A DNA stretch of 64,000 bases, taken from assembly GCA_051005695.1 (NCBI GenBank), contig JBPCJC010000045.1, positions 13,198 through 77,197 of the forward strand, given 5' to 3'. This DNA comes from JACCTI01 sp051005695. Lineage in GTDB: Bacteria; Verrucomicrobiota; Verrucomicrobiia; Chthoniobacterales; UBA10450. Below the pieces are notes generated by a model, which did not search any database, was not told the origin of the DNA, and saw only the letters and a list, made by a program, of their open reading frames with translations. Every line of letters starts with the position of its first letter. The first letter of the stretch is position 1. Below are positions 9,181 through 17,954 of the stretch, in pieces. The translations under genes were made by a program, and so were the position numbers.

Positions 9181-9949
9181 CGCCGGACGCGCACTTTCGA
9201 TTGCCTGCCATGTCCACTCGGATTGGTCGTACGATGGGAAGTGGTCACTGGGTGAGCTTGCGCGCGAATTCGCGCGGCGCGGTTATCGCGTCGTCATGAT
9301 GACGGAACACGACCGCGGATTTTCCGAGAGCCGGCTCGCGGAATATCGATCGGCCTGTGCGGCGGCGAGTAGCGAAAACTTTTTGGTCGTGCCGGGAATC
9401 GAATACAGTGACGCCGCGAATACGGTGCACGTCCTGACCTGGGGATGCCCGCGATTTCTTGGCGAAGGCGTGCCGACTTCCGAGTTACTCGCGAGGGTCC
9501 GTGCGGAGGAAGGGATCGCGGTGCTGGCGCATCCTTCCCGGTTAGATGCCTGGAAGCAGTTCGATCCGCAGTGGTCGGCGAATTTGCTCGGGATCGAATT
9601 GTGGAATCGGAAGACGGATGGCTGGGCGCCGAGCCGAACCGCTCCCGGGCTTTTCGCGCAAGGTCGGCTGGCGAATTTCGCCGGACTCGATTTTCACGAT
9701 CGCCGGCAATTCTTTCCGCTCTCGATGCGCGTGAAGTTTGCGGGCGACGTCAATGAGCAGTCGGTGATCGAGGCCTTTCGATCAGGTCGCGCCGAGGCCT
9801 CCGTTTTTGGAAAACCGATACCGTTCGCGAGTGTAGCCTTCGCCACGGCTGAGCAACTCCGTCGGCCGCTGGCCAAACTACTGCGGCGGTTCCGGCGTCA
9901 GCCGAGCGCAAGCGAAACGCGCACGGCCAAAGAGATGCACGCGACGTGA
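9152..9949 (+). CDS. PHP-domain metal-dependent phosphoesterase
   Basis: About 265 residues. The PHP signature is clear: ACHVHSDWSYDGKWS, VVMMTEHDRGF, VVPGIEYSD and AVLAHPSR supply the metal-binding His/Asp residues. The frame is open upstream to about 8996, but the PHP domain begins at ~9200, so I place the start at GTG 9152, 29 bases inside the ATP-grasp gene. ATG starts further upstream would add residues antisense-like in composition. Family members hydrolyse phosphate esters. It ends in a 4-base overlap with the FemAB-like gene and probably belongs to the same modification step. Confidence 0.75.
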   Translation: MTNSSNGNRSAGRALSIACHVHSDWSYDGKWSLGELAREFARRGYRVVMMTEHDRGFSESRLAEYRSACAAASSENFLVVPGIEYSDAANTVHVLTWGCPRFLGEGVPTSELLARVRAEEGIAVLAHPSRLDAWKQFDPQWSANLLGIELWNRKTDGWAPSRTAPGLFAQGRLANFAGLDFHDRRQFFPLSMRVKFAGDVNEQSVIEAFRSGRAEASVFGKPIPFASVAFATAEQLRRPLAKLLRRFRRQPSASETRTAKEMHAT

Positions 9950-10836
9950 ATCCGTTTATCGCCAGTAAGGAAGTCGCAATTTCCGGGAGGGTCTTCCGGA
10001 CGGCGAAGCTGCGCCACGAGTGGTGCGATTTTTATTCCGACCCTGCGCAAGCAATCGAGGAGATGCGACAAGCCCAGCTCGGAGCGGATGTCTTCACTTT
10101 CGTGCATGACATTGGCGAGGCATCGCAGCCCTACTCGTATCGGAGTTTGCCGGTCGGGCTGGCGATATTGCCGGTGACCACTTACGAGAAATGGTGGGAC
10201 GACATCGGCTACAAGACGCGCAACAAACTGCGCAAAGGCTTGAAGAGCGGCGTGGAGTTGCGCGTCGCGCAACTGGATGCGGAGTTCGCGCGCGGGGTGG
10301 AGGCAATTTATAACGAAACGCCGGTCAAGCAGGGGCGAAAATTTTACCACTAAGGCAAGTCGGCCGCGGCCATCGAAGAAGAGCTGAGTTCCTTTGCCGA
10401 GGAAAGCACGCTGGTCGGCGCTTACTTCGAGGGCGAACTGCTCGGGTTCATGAAGGTTTTCCAGGGCAACAATGTCCTGCGTACGGTGCACATCATCGCG
10501 AGCGTGCGGCATCGCGATAAGAACATCATGGATATCCTGATCGCGAAAGGCGTGGAGCTTTGCGGCGAGCGCGGCCTGCAAAATTTCCATTACGGGAGCT
10601 GGACTGATGGCGGCATCGGCACTTTCCGGGTGAAGCACGGTTTTCAGCGCGTGGAGGTGCCGCGCTACTTCGCGCCGCTCGGGCTGCGCGGAGAGTTAAT
10701 GTTGAAATTAAAAATGCACCAGCCCCTTCGCGAGCGCGTCCCGCAGAGCTGGGTCGCCCCGGCGGTTGGCTTGCGGACGAAATGGAACGCGCTACGATTC
10801 GGGCGCCCGGCGCGGGTCCGGCTAGGCAGTGGTTAA
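9946..10836 (+). pseudogene. FemAB/GNAT-fold acyltransferase interrupted by an in-frame TAA
   Basis: Starts GTG 9946, overlapping the PHP gene. The first 135 codons (GYKTRNKLRKGLKSGVELRV) end at TAA 10351-10353, and the same frame continues without a break to 10836 (FAEESTLVGAYFEGELLGFM, HYGSWTDGGIGTFRVKHGF). Joined, the product would be ~296 residues, the normal size for this family. The stop falls in the segment GRKFYH*GKS, where relatives usually have Tyr (HYGK), so a single TAC/TAT to TAA change explains it. Family members move acyl or aminoacyl groups, and Fem enzymes use aminoacyl-tRNA. Either a true nonsense mutation, a base-call error, or two cooperating fragments. Confidence 0.75.
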
Positions 10837-10852
10837 ATTGGTCAGAATTTTA

Positions 10853-10945
10853 GGGGAGGTGGCTGAGTGGCTTAAGGCAGTGGTCCGCAAGGACCGCTAT
10901 GCGTTCGCAAGAGCGCATCGGAGGTTCGAATCCTACCCCTCTCCG
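10853..10945 (+). tRNA. Serine-type tRNA-like gene lacking an anticodon loop
   Basis: Acceptor 10853-10859 pairs with 10938-10944 (one G-U), with discriminator G10945 and no encoded CCA. The D arm (10862-10878) keeps A14 and the GG pair. A long class II variable arm (10899-10918) forms an 8-bp stem with a GCAA loop. The T arm has the normal TTCGAAT loop but a bulged A at 10935. The anticodon arm is abnormal: 10880-10897 forms 7 continuous pairs closed by a GCAA tetraloop, with no U33 and no 7-base loop. Read as a 5-bp stem, the loop would have 8 bases. It looks chargeable by SerRS, which reads the long arm, but not able to decode. It could be a degraded tRNA-Ser. Confidence 0.7.
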
Positions 10946-10949
10946 CTAA

Positions 10950-10982
10950 TCGCGCGCTCGTCGGTGCGCGACGCTAGTTTTT
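10950..10982 (+). terminator. Possible terminator after the tRNA-like gene
   Basis: TCGCGC (10950-10955) can pair with GCGCGA (10966-10971) around a 10-base loop. A five-T run follows at 10978-10982, separated from the stem by six bases. That spacing is longer than ideal, so the call is weak. Confidence 0.3.
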
Positions 10983-10995
10983 CTCGCTAACCAAG

Positions 10996-12873
10996 ATGCC
11001 AGGAATTGTCGGCAAAATCGGCGGTGGGCTCGAAGCGCTGCCGCGGGAGATCGACCGAATGGTCGCGAGCATGATGCACGAGCCATTCTATGGCTCCGGC
11101 GCCTGGGTGGATGACCTGCAGGCTTGCGGTCTTGGAGCGATTTTTCACGAGCAGTCTTTTGCCGACGGACAGCCTTATTGGAATGCACAGCGGAATGTCT
11201 GCCTGGTTTTCTCGGGCGAATGTTTCGGACTCGAAGAACTAGTCCCTTCGCCAAATAAAAATGCCGAGAGTGCCAGCTGTCTGCTCGAATTATACGAGCG
11301 CTTCGGCATTCAATTTCTCGAAAAACTGAATGGGATTTTCAGCGGCGCTTTGGCAGACCTGCAGACGCGCGAAGTTTTTCTCTTTAACGACCGCTACGGA
11401 CTCGGCCGGACATATTTTCATCAAGCTAAGGATGCTTTCTATTTTGCCTCCGAAGCGAAGGCGCTCCTGAGTGTGCGACCTGAGCTACGGGAGCTCGATC
11501 CCGTCGGACTCGCGGAGCAGTTTTCCTGCGGTTGCACTTTGCAAAATCGAACGCTTTTCGCCGGGGTCTCACTGCTGCCGGGCGGGTCCGTGGTGACGCT
11601 GACGGAGAATGGAAAAGCTCGAACGGTGCGCTATTTCGATCCGGCGAAATGGGAAGCGCAATCGACGCTCGACGAAGAGACTTATCAGTCGGCCTTGAAC
11701 GAAACTTTTTCGCGAGTTCTTCCGCGCTACTTTCGCGACGAGTCTGCGCTGGCGATGTCGCTTACCGGGGGGCTCGATGGCCGCATGATCATGGCCGCGG
11801 CCCCGCATAGTAGCCGCCGTTTCCCGTGTTACACCTTTGGCGGGACTTACCGGGATTGCGCGGATGTTTCGATTGCGCGCAAAGTGGCGAAGGTCACCGG
11901 GCACTCGCATCAGGTCTTGCCCGTCGATGCAACTTTCCTCCGGCAATTTCCCCAACTCGCCGCGCGCAGTGTTTATCTTAGTGACGGGACGATGGACGTC
12001 GGCGGTGCGGTTGAGCTTTATGCGAACCGACTGGCGCGGGCGATCGCGCCGATTCGCCTCACGGGCAATTACGGCTCGGAAATTCTGCGAAGGAATGTGG
12101 CGTTTCGTCCGAATGGCGATGCCGAGTCTTTCCTTACCGCTGAATTTCGCGAGGCGACCGAGCAGGCAGCGGCGACCTATCGCGCGGCGCGCAACGAATC
12201 GGCGCTTACCTTTATTGCTTTCAAACAAGTGCCGTGGCATCACTATTCCCGCTTCTCGCTCGAGCAATCGCAGCTCACGGTGCGCTCGCCTTATCTCGAC
12301 AACGAACTCGTTGCCCTCGCTTACCGAGCGCCGCTCGGACAGCTAACCAGCCGCTCGGCCTTGCAGTTCGTTTACAATCGCGCACCCATGCTCGCCCGCA
12401 TCCCGACCGACCGAGGGCTGCTCTTCGCGCCGCGTCCGTTGTTGACCGAGCTTTCGCACAACGTGCGCGAATTTTCTGTGCGGGCCGAGTACGCGTACGA
12501 CTATGGAATGCCGCAAACGCTGGCTCGAGTGGATCACTTGCTGGCGCCGTTGCACCTCGAGCGGTTGTTTCTTGGTCGGCACAAATTTTACCACTTCCGA
12601 ATTTGGTATCGTGATCAGCTCGCACCCTTCGTTCGGGAAATTTTACTGGATTCGAAATCCTTATCCCGGCCATACATTGAGCGGGCGAGGGTGAAGCGAC
12701 TCGTGGCGGAACACACCAGCGGCCAGCGTAACCACACCCTTTGCCTTCACAAGCTTCTAACTATCGAACTAACACAACGGCAGCTTATCGAAACTAGCGC
12801 CAACGCTTACTCATCACCAGAACCGCTTGGGTGCGCGGCGGGGGTAGCTCTTCTCGCAAATCGGTGCACCTGA
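10996..12873 (+). CDS. Asparagine-synthase-like protein without glutaminase Cys
   Basis: A 625-residue protein with the two-domain asparagine synthase layout. The N-terminal Ntn-glutaminase-like domain begins MPGIVGKIGGG. Active enzymes begin Met-Cys-Gly, so the nucleophile Cys is replaced by Pro and glutamine hydrolysis should be lost. The synthetase half has a modified PP-loop, SLTGGLDGRMI near residue 258, in place of SGGLDS. Proteins of this kind are frequent in exopolysaccharide clusters and may form amides with free ammonia or another amine. It follows the tRNA-like gene and is followed closely by a GT14 gene, probably as one transcript. Confidence 0.82.
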   Translation: MPGIVGKIGGGLEALPREIDRMVASMMHEPFYGSGAWVDDLQACGLGAIFHEQSFADGQPYWNAQRNVCLVFSGECFGLEELVPSPNKNAESASCLLELYERFGIQFLEKLNGIFSGALADLQTREVFLFNDRYGLGRTYFHQAKDAFYFASEAKALLSVRPELRELDPVGLAEQFSCGCTLQNRTLFAGVSLLPGGSVVTLTENGKARTVRYFDPAKWEAQSTLDEETYQSALNETFSRVLPRYFRDESALAMSLTGGLDGRMIMAAAPHSSRRFPCYTFGGTYRDCADVSIARKVAKVTGHSHQVLPVDATFLRQFPQLAARSVYLSDGTMDVGGAVELYANRLARAIAPIRLTGNYGSEILRRNVAFRPNGDAESFLTAEFREATEQAAATYRAARNESALTFIAFKQVPWHHYSRFSLEQSQLTVRSPYLDNELVALAYRAPLGQLTSRSALQFVYNRAPMLARIPTDRGLLFAPRPLLTELSHNVREFSVRAEYAYDYGMPQTLARVDHLLAPLHLERLFLGRHKFYHFRIWYRDQLAPFVREILLDSKSLSRPYIERARVKRLVAEHTSGQRNHTLCLHKLLTIELTQRQLIETSANAYSSPEPLGCAAGVALLANRCT

Positions 12874-12876
12874 ACG

Positions 12877-13827
12877 ATGAAGATTGCCTACTTGGTGGTG
12901 GCACACCGAAATCCCGTTCTACTGCGCCGGGAGATTTACGCTCTGATCTCGCAAGACGCTGATTTTTTCGTTCATATCGACGGGAAACGCGATCTTAGGC
13001 CATTTGAGCAACTGAAGAGTCCGCAGGTGATTTTTCTCGAGAAGCGCTGGCCGATCCACTGGGCGGGCTTCTCCATCGTAAGAGCAATTCTGAGTCTGAT
13101 GAGTTCTGCCCTACGAGGCCCGCAAGACTACGACTATTTTGTGTTGTTAGGCGCGAGTGAATATCCTTTGAGAAGCAGGAAATACATCCATGACTTCTTC
13201 GAAGAATATCGCGGGTCAGAATTCATCGACATGGTGAAACTGCCTAATGAGCTTGCTCGGAAACCGCTCTCCCACGTCAACAAGTATTGTCTTGAGTCGT
13301 CTTCCTTACTCGTTAGGCGCCTTGGCGGACTGGTTGCGCGTTTCGGGCTGCTAGAGCGCGATTATCGGAAACACTGCAGGGAGCTTGAGCCATATGGCGG
13401 CGAGATGTGGTGGGCTTTAACCAGAGGAGCCTGCGAGCACATTTTGCAGTTTACCCAGGACCGGCCGGAAGCAGTGAAGTTTTTTCATAACGTTCAAGTG
13501 CCTGACGAGACTTTCATTCATACCGTTTTGGGTAACTCCGCCTTTGCCGGTCGTATCAGAAGAAATCTGTGCTATCGCGATTGGTCCGGCGGCGGACGTC
13601 ACCCCGCCACCATTAGTGAAAGACATCTCACGATGTTTGCCGCGGCCGACGAAGTTATCCAAGACGACGTATTTGGCGCGGGGGAAGCGCTTTTTGCTCG
13701 AAAGTTCAGTGACGAGGACCTTCATTTACTCGATCGCATCGATCAGATGATTGCGACCAAAGAAGGTCGCCTTGGAAGTCGAAGTAACGCATCGACGACA
13801 GCGAATTGCGCGGACTTGGCAAACTAA
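12877..13827 (+). CDS. GT14-type beta-1,6-N-acetylglucosaminyltransferase-like protein
   Basis: A 316-residue protein with features of the Branch/core-2 GT14 family: KIAYLVVAHRNPVLLRREI at the start, DADFFVHIDGKRD, WPIHWAGFSIVRA, YFVLLGASEYPLRS and, near the C-terminus, VPDETFIHTVLGNS. Bacterial members transfer GlcNAc or xylose in surface glycans. The start ATG is 3 bases after the AsnB-like stop. GTTAGGC words occur at 13146 and 13310, the last 9-mer before the motif-free island. Confidence 0.85.
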   Translation: MKIAYLVVAHRNPVLLRREIYALISQDADFFVHIDGKRDLRPFEQLKSPQVIFLEKRWPIHWAGFSIVRAILSLMSSALRGPQDYDYFVLLGASEYPLRSRKYIHDFFEEYRGSEFIDMVKLPNELARKPLSHVNKYCLESSSLLVRRLGGLVARFGLLERDYRKHCRELEPYGGEMWWALTRGACEHILQFTQDRPEAVKFFHNVQVPDETFIHTVLGNSAFAGRIRRNLCYRDWSGGGRHPATISERHLTMFAAADEVIQDDVFGAGEALFARKFSDEDLHLLDRIDQMIATKEGRLGSRSNASTTANCADLAN

Positions 13828-13833
13828 ACCTAC

Positions 13834-15216
13834 GTGGACCGACTGATCCTTTATCTCTTCTTGATTTTCACGGCGTGGCTCATCAAGCGTGACACGGCTC
13901 GAAGGTCAGGCATTTCCGCAGCGTTGTGGATCCCCACTATTTGGGTAGCGCTGGATCTCTCCCGCCCAACTTCGGCGTGGCTGGGTTTTGGCGGCGGGAC
14001 GGACTCCATGGAGGGCAGTCCCCTGGATGCGCTCATCGCCGGCCTCCTCATTATTGTCTCGTACGGGATTCTCGCGCGACGCCAGATGAGTTGGGGTAGC
14101 GTGATCAGAGACAACTGGCCCGTTTTTCTTTTCTATTTTTACCTGCTCGTGAGTGTGCTTTGGGCAGAGTCAACTTTCGTTTCCTCCAAGAGATGGTTCA
14201 AGGAGTTTGGAAATATCGCCGTCCTTTTGGTTATCCTGACCGAGGTTAACCCGTTGCAAGCCTTTCGGGCCGTTTTTGTTCGCTGCACCTATTTGATGTT
14301 ACCGCTGTCGGTCATCTTTATCCGGTGGTTCCCCAATCTGGGCCGAGTCTATAGCCGCCACTCTGGCGAAATGGAAGCCACCGGAGTTACTTTCCAAAAA
14401 AACTCCCTGGGTATGACGACCCTGGTTTGCACCCTCATTCTAATCTGGGACTGGATGGAATGGTCCCAGCCCGGACTGCCGCGGCAGAAGAAATTTGATC
14501 GCTTCCTGCCCTTCGCTTTTTTCACCATGGCGGGCTACTTGCTCTACCTTTGTAACAGTAAGACCTCGCTGAGTTGTCTAATCCTTGGCGGGAGTATCAT
14601 TTTGGCGGCTCGCGTGCCCCTTCTTCGGGAAAAGGTCAGTGTTTTGGGTGGCTACGTTCTGATGGGAATCGTCACCTTTTTTCTTCTCGATCAAATGTTC
14701 GGTATTACGGAATCGCTTGTCCACAGTATGGGTCGGGATATGACTTTTACCGGTCGGACGGACGTGTGGCGAGAGATCCTGGCATTGAATACGCCGCCGA
14801 TCTTCGGGACGGGTTTTCTTAGCTTTTGGTCCGATCTCTCCTACCAGTCGCGGTTGCCCGATTGGGTGGTCTCCTCGGCCCATAACGGATACTTGGAAAT
14901 GTACATCGATGGCGGAGTGGTCGGAGTTTCGCTCCTTGTGTTCATGTTGTTCCTTCTGGCGCTGAAGATGAACCGCCAATTGGCGAGTCGTGGTAATTAT
15001 GCACTCGTTCGCTTTGCGATTCTACTCGTCGTGATCGTCTCTAACTTCTCAGAGTCGAACTTCGGACGAATGAGCGCGGTCGGGTTTCTCTTTCTCCTCG
15101 CCGCGATCGACATTCCGACGCTAAGAAGAGTTGCTCCGATTCGGGCACGCTCGCCGAAAATCGTGGAGAGTTCGCCCGGCGTCGTAGTCGGATCTCAACA
15201 AGAAAATTGGCGATAG
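13834..15216 (+). CDS. O-antigen polymerase/ligase family membrane protein (Wzy-like)
   Basis: A 460-residue polytopic membrane protein with about ten or more hydrophobic helices. The Wzy_C/O-antigen ligase signature is visible near residues 300-370: FTGRTDVWREIL, PIFGTGFLSFW and AHNGYLEMYIDGGVVGVSLL, which carry the Arg and His typical of the periplasmic loop. It would polymerise or ligate the exported repeat unit at the outer face of the inner membrane. GTG start, 6 bases after the previous stop. A further polymerase-like gene lies at 47477-49177. Confidence 0.85.
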   Translation: MDRLILYLFLIFTAWLIKRDTARRSGISAALWIPTIWVALDLSRPTSAWLGFGGGTDSMEGSPLDALIAGLLIIVSYGILARRQMSWGSVIRDNWPVFLFYFYLLVSVLWAESTFVSSKRWFKEFGNIAVLLVILTEVNPLQAFRAVFVRCTYLMLPLSVIFIRWFPNLGRVYSRHSGEMEATGVTFQKNSLGMTTLVCTLILIWDWMEWSQPGLPRQKKFDRFLPFAFFTMAGYLLYLCNSKTSLSCLILGGSIILAARVPLLREKVSVLGGYVLMGIVTFFLLDQMFGITESLVHSMGRDMTFTGRTDVWREILALNTPPIFGTGFLSFWSDLSYQSRLPDWVVSSAHNGYLEMYIDGGVVGVSLLVFMLFLLALKMNRQLASRGNYALVRFAILLVVIVSNFSESNFGRMSAVGFLFLLAAIDIPTLRRVAPIRARSPKIVESSPGVVVGSQQENWR

Positions 15217-15237
15217 CCGGAGTCACGGTCACTGCGC

Positions 15238-16008
15238 GTGCAAGCGCTTCAAAAATATGTCGCGAAGGCGACTGGCCGCTACCGCCGCGAGGTATCGCGG
15301 ATATTTTCTCGGCGGACGGTAAAGATGCAAAACTCCCGGCCGTTGATCTCGTTTACCTTTGACGACTTTCCTTCGTCCGCATTGCATAACGGTGGAGCGA
15401 TCCTGATGGAAGCGGGCGCGAAAGGCACTTACTATACTTCTCTGGGATTGATGGGAGCAGTCGCGCCGACCGGTCAGATGTTTTCTGAAGGCGACCTGAG
15501 ACAATTGCTGGCGGAGGGCCACGAACTGGGATGCCATACCTTTTCCCATTGCCATGCCTACAACACTCCACCCGTTGAATTTGAACGATCAATTACCGAA
15601 AACGCCCGCGTCCTGCGGAAGCTGGCGCCTGGAGCCGAGTTCCGAACGCTCTCCTACCCGATCAGCGGCCCGAATCGTGAAACCAAGGCGCTGGCCGGTC
15701 GTCATTTCGCTTGTTGCCGCGGGGGCGGTCAAACTTACAATGCGCGAGCGCTCGATCTGAATTGCGTTTCGGCATTTTTTCTCGAACAGAGTCGCAACGA
15801 TCTCAATGCAATCACGCAATTGATCGAGGAGACCTGCGGCCAGTGCGGATGGCTAGTTTTCGCCACCCACGACGTGTCCGAGGATCCCACTCGCTTCGGC
15901 TGCAAGCCGGCCTTTTTTAAACAGATCGTGCAAAGGTCAGTTGACGCTGGTGTCGAAATCCTGACGGTTTCGGAAGCCCTAGGAGCGGTTTGTGCTACAA
16001 ATAACTGA
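15238..16008 (+). CDS. NodB-type polysaccharide deacetylase
   Basis: A 256-residue protein with a compact NodB domain: ISFTFDDFPSSA (metal-binding D-D near residue 40), GHELGCHTFSHCHAY (H-x4-H near residue 100), RTLSYPISGPNRET and WLVFATHDVSEDPTRF (catalytic His). It is expected to deacetylate N- or O-acetylated sugars in the polymer made by the surrounding genes. No clear signal peptide. The downstream membrane protein begins inside its last 17 bases. Confidence 0.86.
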   Translation: MQALQKYVAKATGRYRREVSRIFSRRTVKMQNSRPLISFTFDDFPSSALHNGGAILMEAGAKGTYYTSLGLMGAVAPTGQMFSEGDLRQLLAEGHELGCHTFSHCHAYNTPPVEFERSITENARVLRKLAPGAEFRTLSYPISGPNRETKALAGRHFACCRGGGQTYNARALDLNCVSAFFLEQSRNDLNAITQLIEETCGQCGWLVFATHDVSEDPTRFGCKPAFFKQIVQRSVDAGVEILTVSEALGAVCATNN

Positions 16009-17038
16009 CACTCTTCCATCGCTGCTGCCCGACCTTGGAGTAAAGCCAAAGCGTACTCGAGCGCGGATGCCCGCGGTGGACATGACGAAGGGCGTGCTTG
16101 TCGTGACGATGGTTGTTTATCATTCTTTCAACTACTCGGCCGACTATCGCCTCGGTTTTCAATATCTTCCCTTCCTACCTCCTTCGTTTATTCTCATCAC
16201 GGGATTTCTCATTGCAAAGGTCTATGGCCGACAAGAAGATTGGTCGCGTCAAGGGGCCTCCGGGCGTTTGATTACGAGGGGACTGCGTTTGCTCGTTCTG
16301 TTCACTCTATTGAACATTGCCGCCCAATTCACGGGCCGATACAATGGCGCTCTAGAGGAGAGAAGCTCCTCGTTCTTTCATCATTGGGTAGAGATTTACC
16401 TAACCGGAACAGGGCGTTTCGCCGCCTTCGAAGTCTTGGTTCCGATCGCCTATTTGTTGTTAGCCGCTCCGGTGCTCCTCTGGTTGCGACGCTCGAGCAA
16501 ATTCTTTCTCCCCGGAGTGGCTCTCTTGCTCCTTGGGGGATGCGAGCTATTGAGTCGTCTGGCCGAGCCCTATGGGATGATTCTTTTGTTCAGCGCAGGC
16601 GTTATCGGGATGCTAGCTGGCGGTGTCTCGGCCGCGAAGCTGGAACTCGCCGGTCGCTATTGGGTAATCACGGTGCTAGCTTACGCCGGCTACGTTGCAG
16701 TCCGCGAGTATGTGGAGGAGGATGCTTTGGCGCAACTGGTTGACGCATTTCTCGCAACCTTACTGATTTATGCCATTTGCCTCCGCATCGGCGCGACGGG
16801 CTTTCTCCAGGAGCGGCTGATCACTCTGGGCAAGTACTCTCTGATTGCCTATGTCGGACAGATCGCGATCTTGCAAGTATTCGGACGGGCTTTTGGGCGC
16901 CTAATTCCTTTCTCCTTGGTTTTTTTCGGGCAAATGCTTCTAGTGCTCGTGCTAATCTTAGTGATCTCCGAAGCGCTCCAATGGGCTAGGGGAAAATCGC
17001 GGGCGCTGGATTACGTTTACCGTGCCGGTTTCGCCTGA
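15992..17038 (+). CDS. OpgC/acyltransferase-3-like membrane protein
   Basis: A 348-residue protein with about ten hydrophobic helices and the start PAVDMTKGVLVVTMVVYHSF, which resembles the OpgC and acyltransferase-3 families that decorate glycans with acyl groups such as succinyl or acetyl. The GTG at 15992 gives a 17-base overlap with the deacetylase, and ATG 16069 is an alternative start immediately before the first helix. Position in the island suggests O-acylation of the exopolysaccharide. Confidence 0.75.
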   Translation: MLQITDTLPSLLPDLGVKPKRTRARMPAVDMTKGVLVVTMVVYHSFNYSADYRLGFQYLPFLPPSFILITGFLIAKVYGRQEDWSRQGASGRLITRGLRLLVLFTLLNIAAQFTGRYNGALEERSSSFFHHWVEIYLTGTGRFAAFEVLVPIAYLLLAAPVLLWLRRSSKFFLPGVALLLLGGCELLSRLAEPYGMILLFSAGVIGMLAGGVSAAKLELAGRYWVITVLAYAGYVAVREYVEEDALAQLVDAFLATLLIYAICLRIGATGFLQERLITLGKYSLIAYVGQIAILQVFGRAFGRLIPFSLVFFGQMLLVLVLILVISEALQWARGKSRALDYVYRAGFA

Positions 17039-17051
17039 TCTTCCAGACCCG

Positions 17052-17903
17052 ATGAGAATCATCCTGGGGAAGCCGCTGGGCGTCAGACGCCGTTTGTTTC
17101 GCTTGGTCCTAGCACTCGGTCCAATCTGGGCGATTCGTCACCTTCTTCAGCGTGTTTGGCTTCGCTGGTCGAAGTCCAAGACGACGTACCGCTTGAGATC
17201 GCAGGCGGCTCGGTATCCTCTACTTTGTCGACCCGATTCCAGCGATCACGATGTCTTCCATCAAATCTTCGTTCTCCAAGAGTATGCGATTCTCAATCAG
17301 ACGCGTTTCCTGGACGATAAGTCTTCAGTTATACTGGTCATCGATTGCGGCGCGAACGTGGGATATTCTTCTTCCTATTTTCTTTCGAACTTTCCTGCCT
17401 GTCGATTGATCGCGGTGGAACCGGATCGTCAAAATTTTGCTATCTTGCAGCGCAATCTGGCGCCCTTCGGAACCCGGGCTCGAGCGCTCAATTCAGCTAT
17501 CTGGTCGCATCCGGCGCGGTTAAGGATGTCTGAAAACGGGAATGGCGATCACGAGGAGTGGAGTCGGCAGGTCGAGGAATGTCATGTTGACGAACCAGCA
17601 TCCTTTCTTGCAACCGACATTCCTACTCTGCTCAAGGAATCTGGCTTGGGCAGGGTTTCGATTCTTAAGGTTGACATCGAAGGCGCGGAAGCCGTGGTCT
17701 TCGGCGCGAGCAACATCGACTGGATCGAATCCGTGGACATCATTTTGATCGAACTTCACGAAGACACTCCGTATGGCGATCCCACCGAAATCTTTCGGCG
17801 GGCCTGCGGCGACCGTTTTGATTTCCTGCGCTCAGGGGAGCTAACGGTCGCGGTGCGCCGGGAGGGTGCTAACTTTCCTTCGAAGAAAGACGCCCAGCAA
17901 TGA
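17052..17903 (+). CDS. FkbM-family SAM-dependent methyltransferase
   Basis: About 283 residues. FkbM features: LVIDCGANVGYSSSYFLSNF (motif I), LIAVEPDRQNFAILQRNL (acidic ribose-binding loop), and VSILKVDIEGAEAVVFGAS (the diagnostic K-V/I-D-I-E-G-A). FkbM enzymes O-methylate sugars and other small molecules. I chose ATG 17052 because it matches the usual N-terminus; GTG 17022 would overlap the previous gene by 17 bases. It lies at the end of the 11-17.9 kb gene run. Confidence 0.85.
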   Translation: MRIILGKPLGVRRRLFRLVLALGPIWAIRHLLQRVWLRWSKSKTTYRLRSQAARYPLLCRPDSSDHDVFHQIFVLQEYAILNQTRFLDDKSSVILVIDCGANVGYSSSYFLSNFPACRLIAVEPDRQNFAILQRNLAPFGTRARALNSAIWSHPARLRMSENGNGDHEEWSRQVEECHVDEPASFLATDIPTLLKESGLGRVSILKVDIEGAEAVVFGASNIDWIESVDIILIELHEDTPYGDPTEIFRRACGDRFDFLRSGELTVAVRREGANFPSKKDAQQ

Positions 17904-17954
17904 CTGGAGGTCGGTCAGGCTTTTCTGGCTTGAGACATGCTCTAAACTAGGACG

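Noticed and set aside
10853..10945. Selenocysteine tRNA
   Set aside because: There is no TCA anticodon, and an 8-bp acceptor does not pair (T8 against C). The fit to a serine tRNA with a bulged A in the T stem is better.
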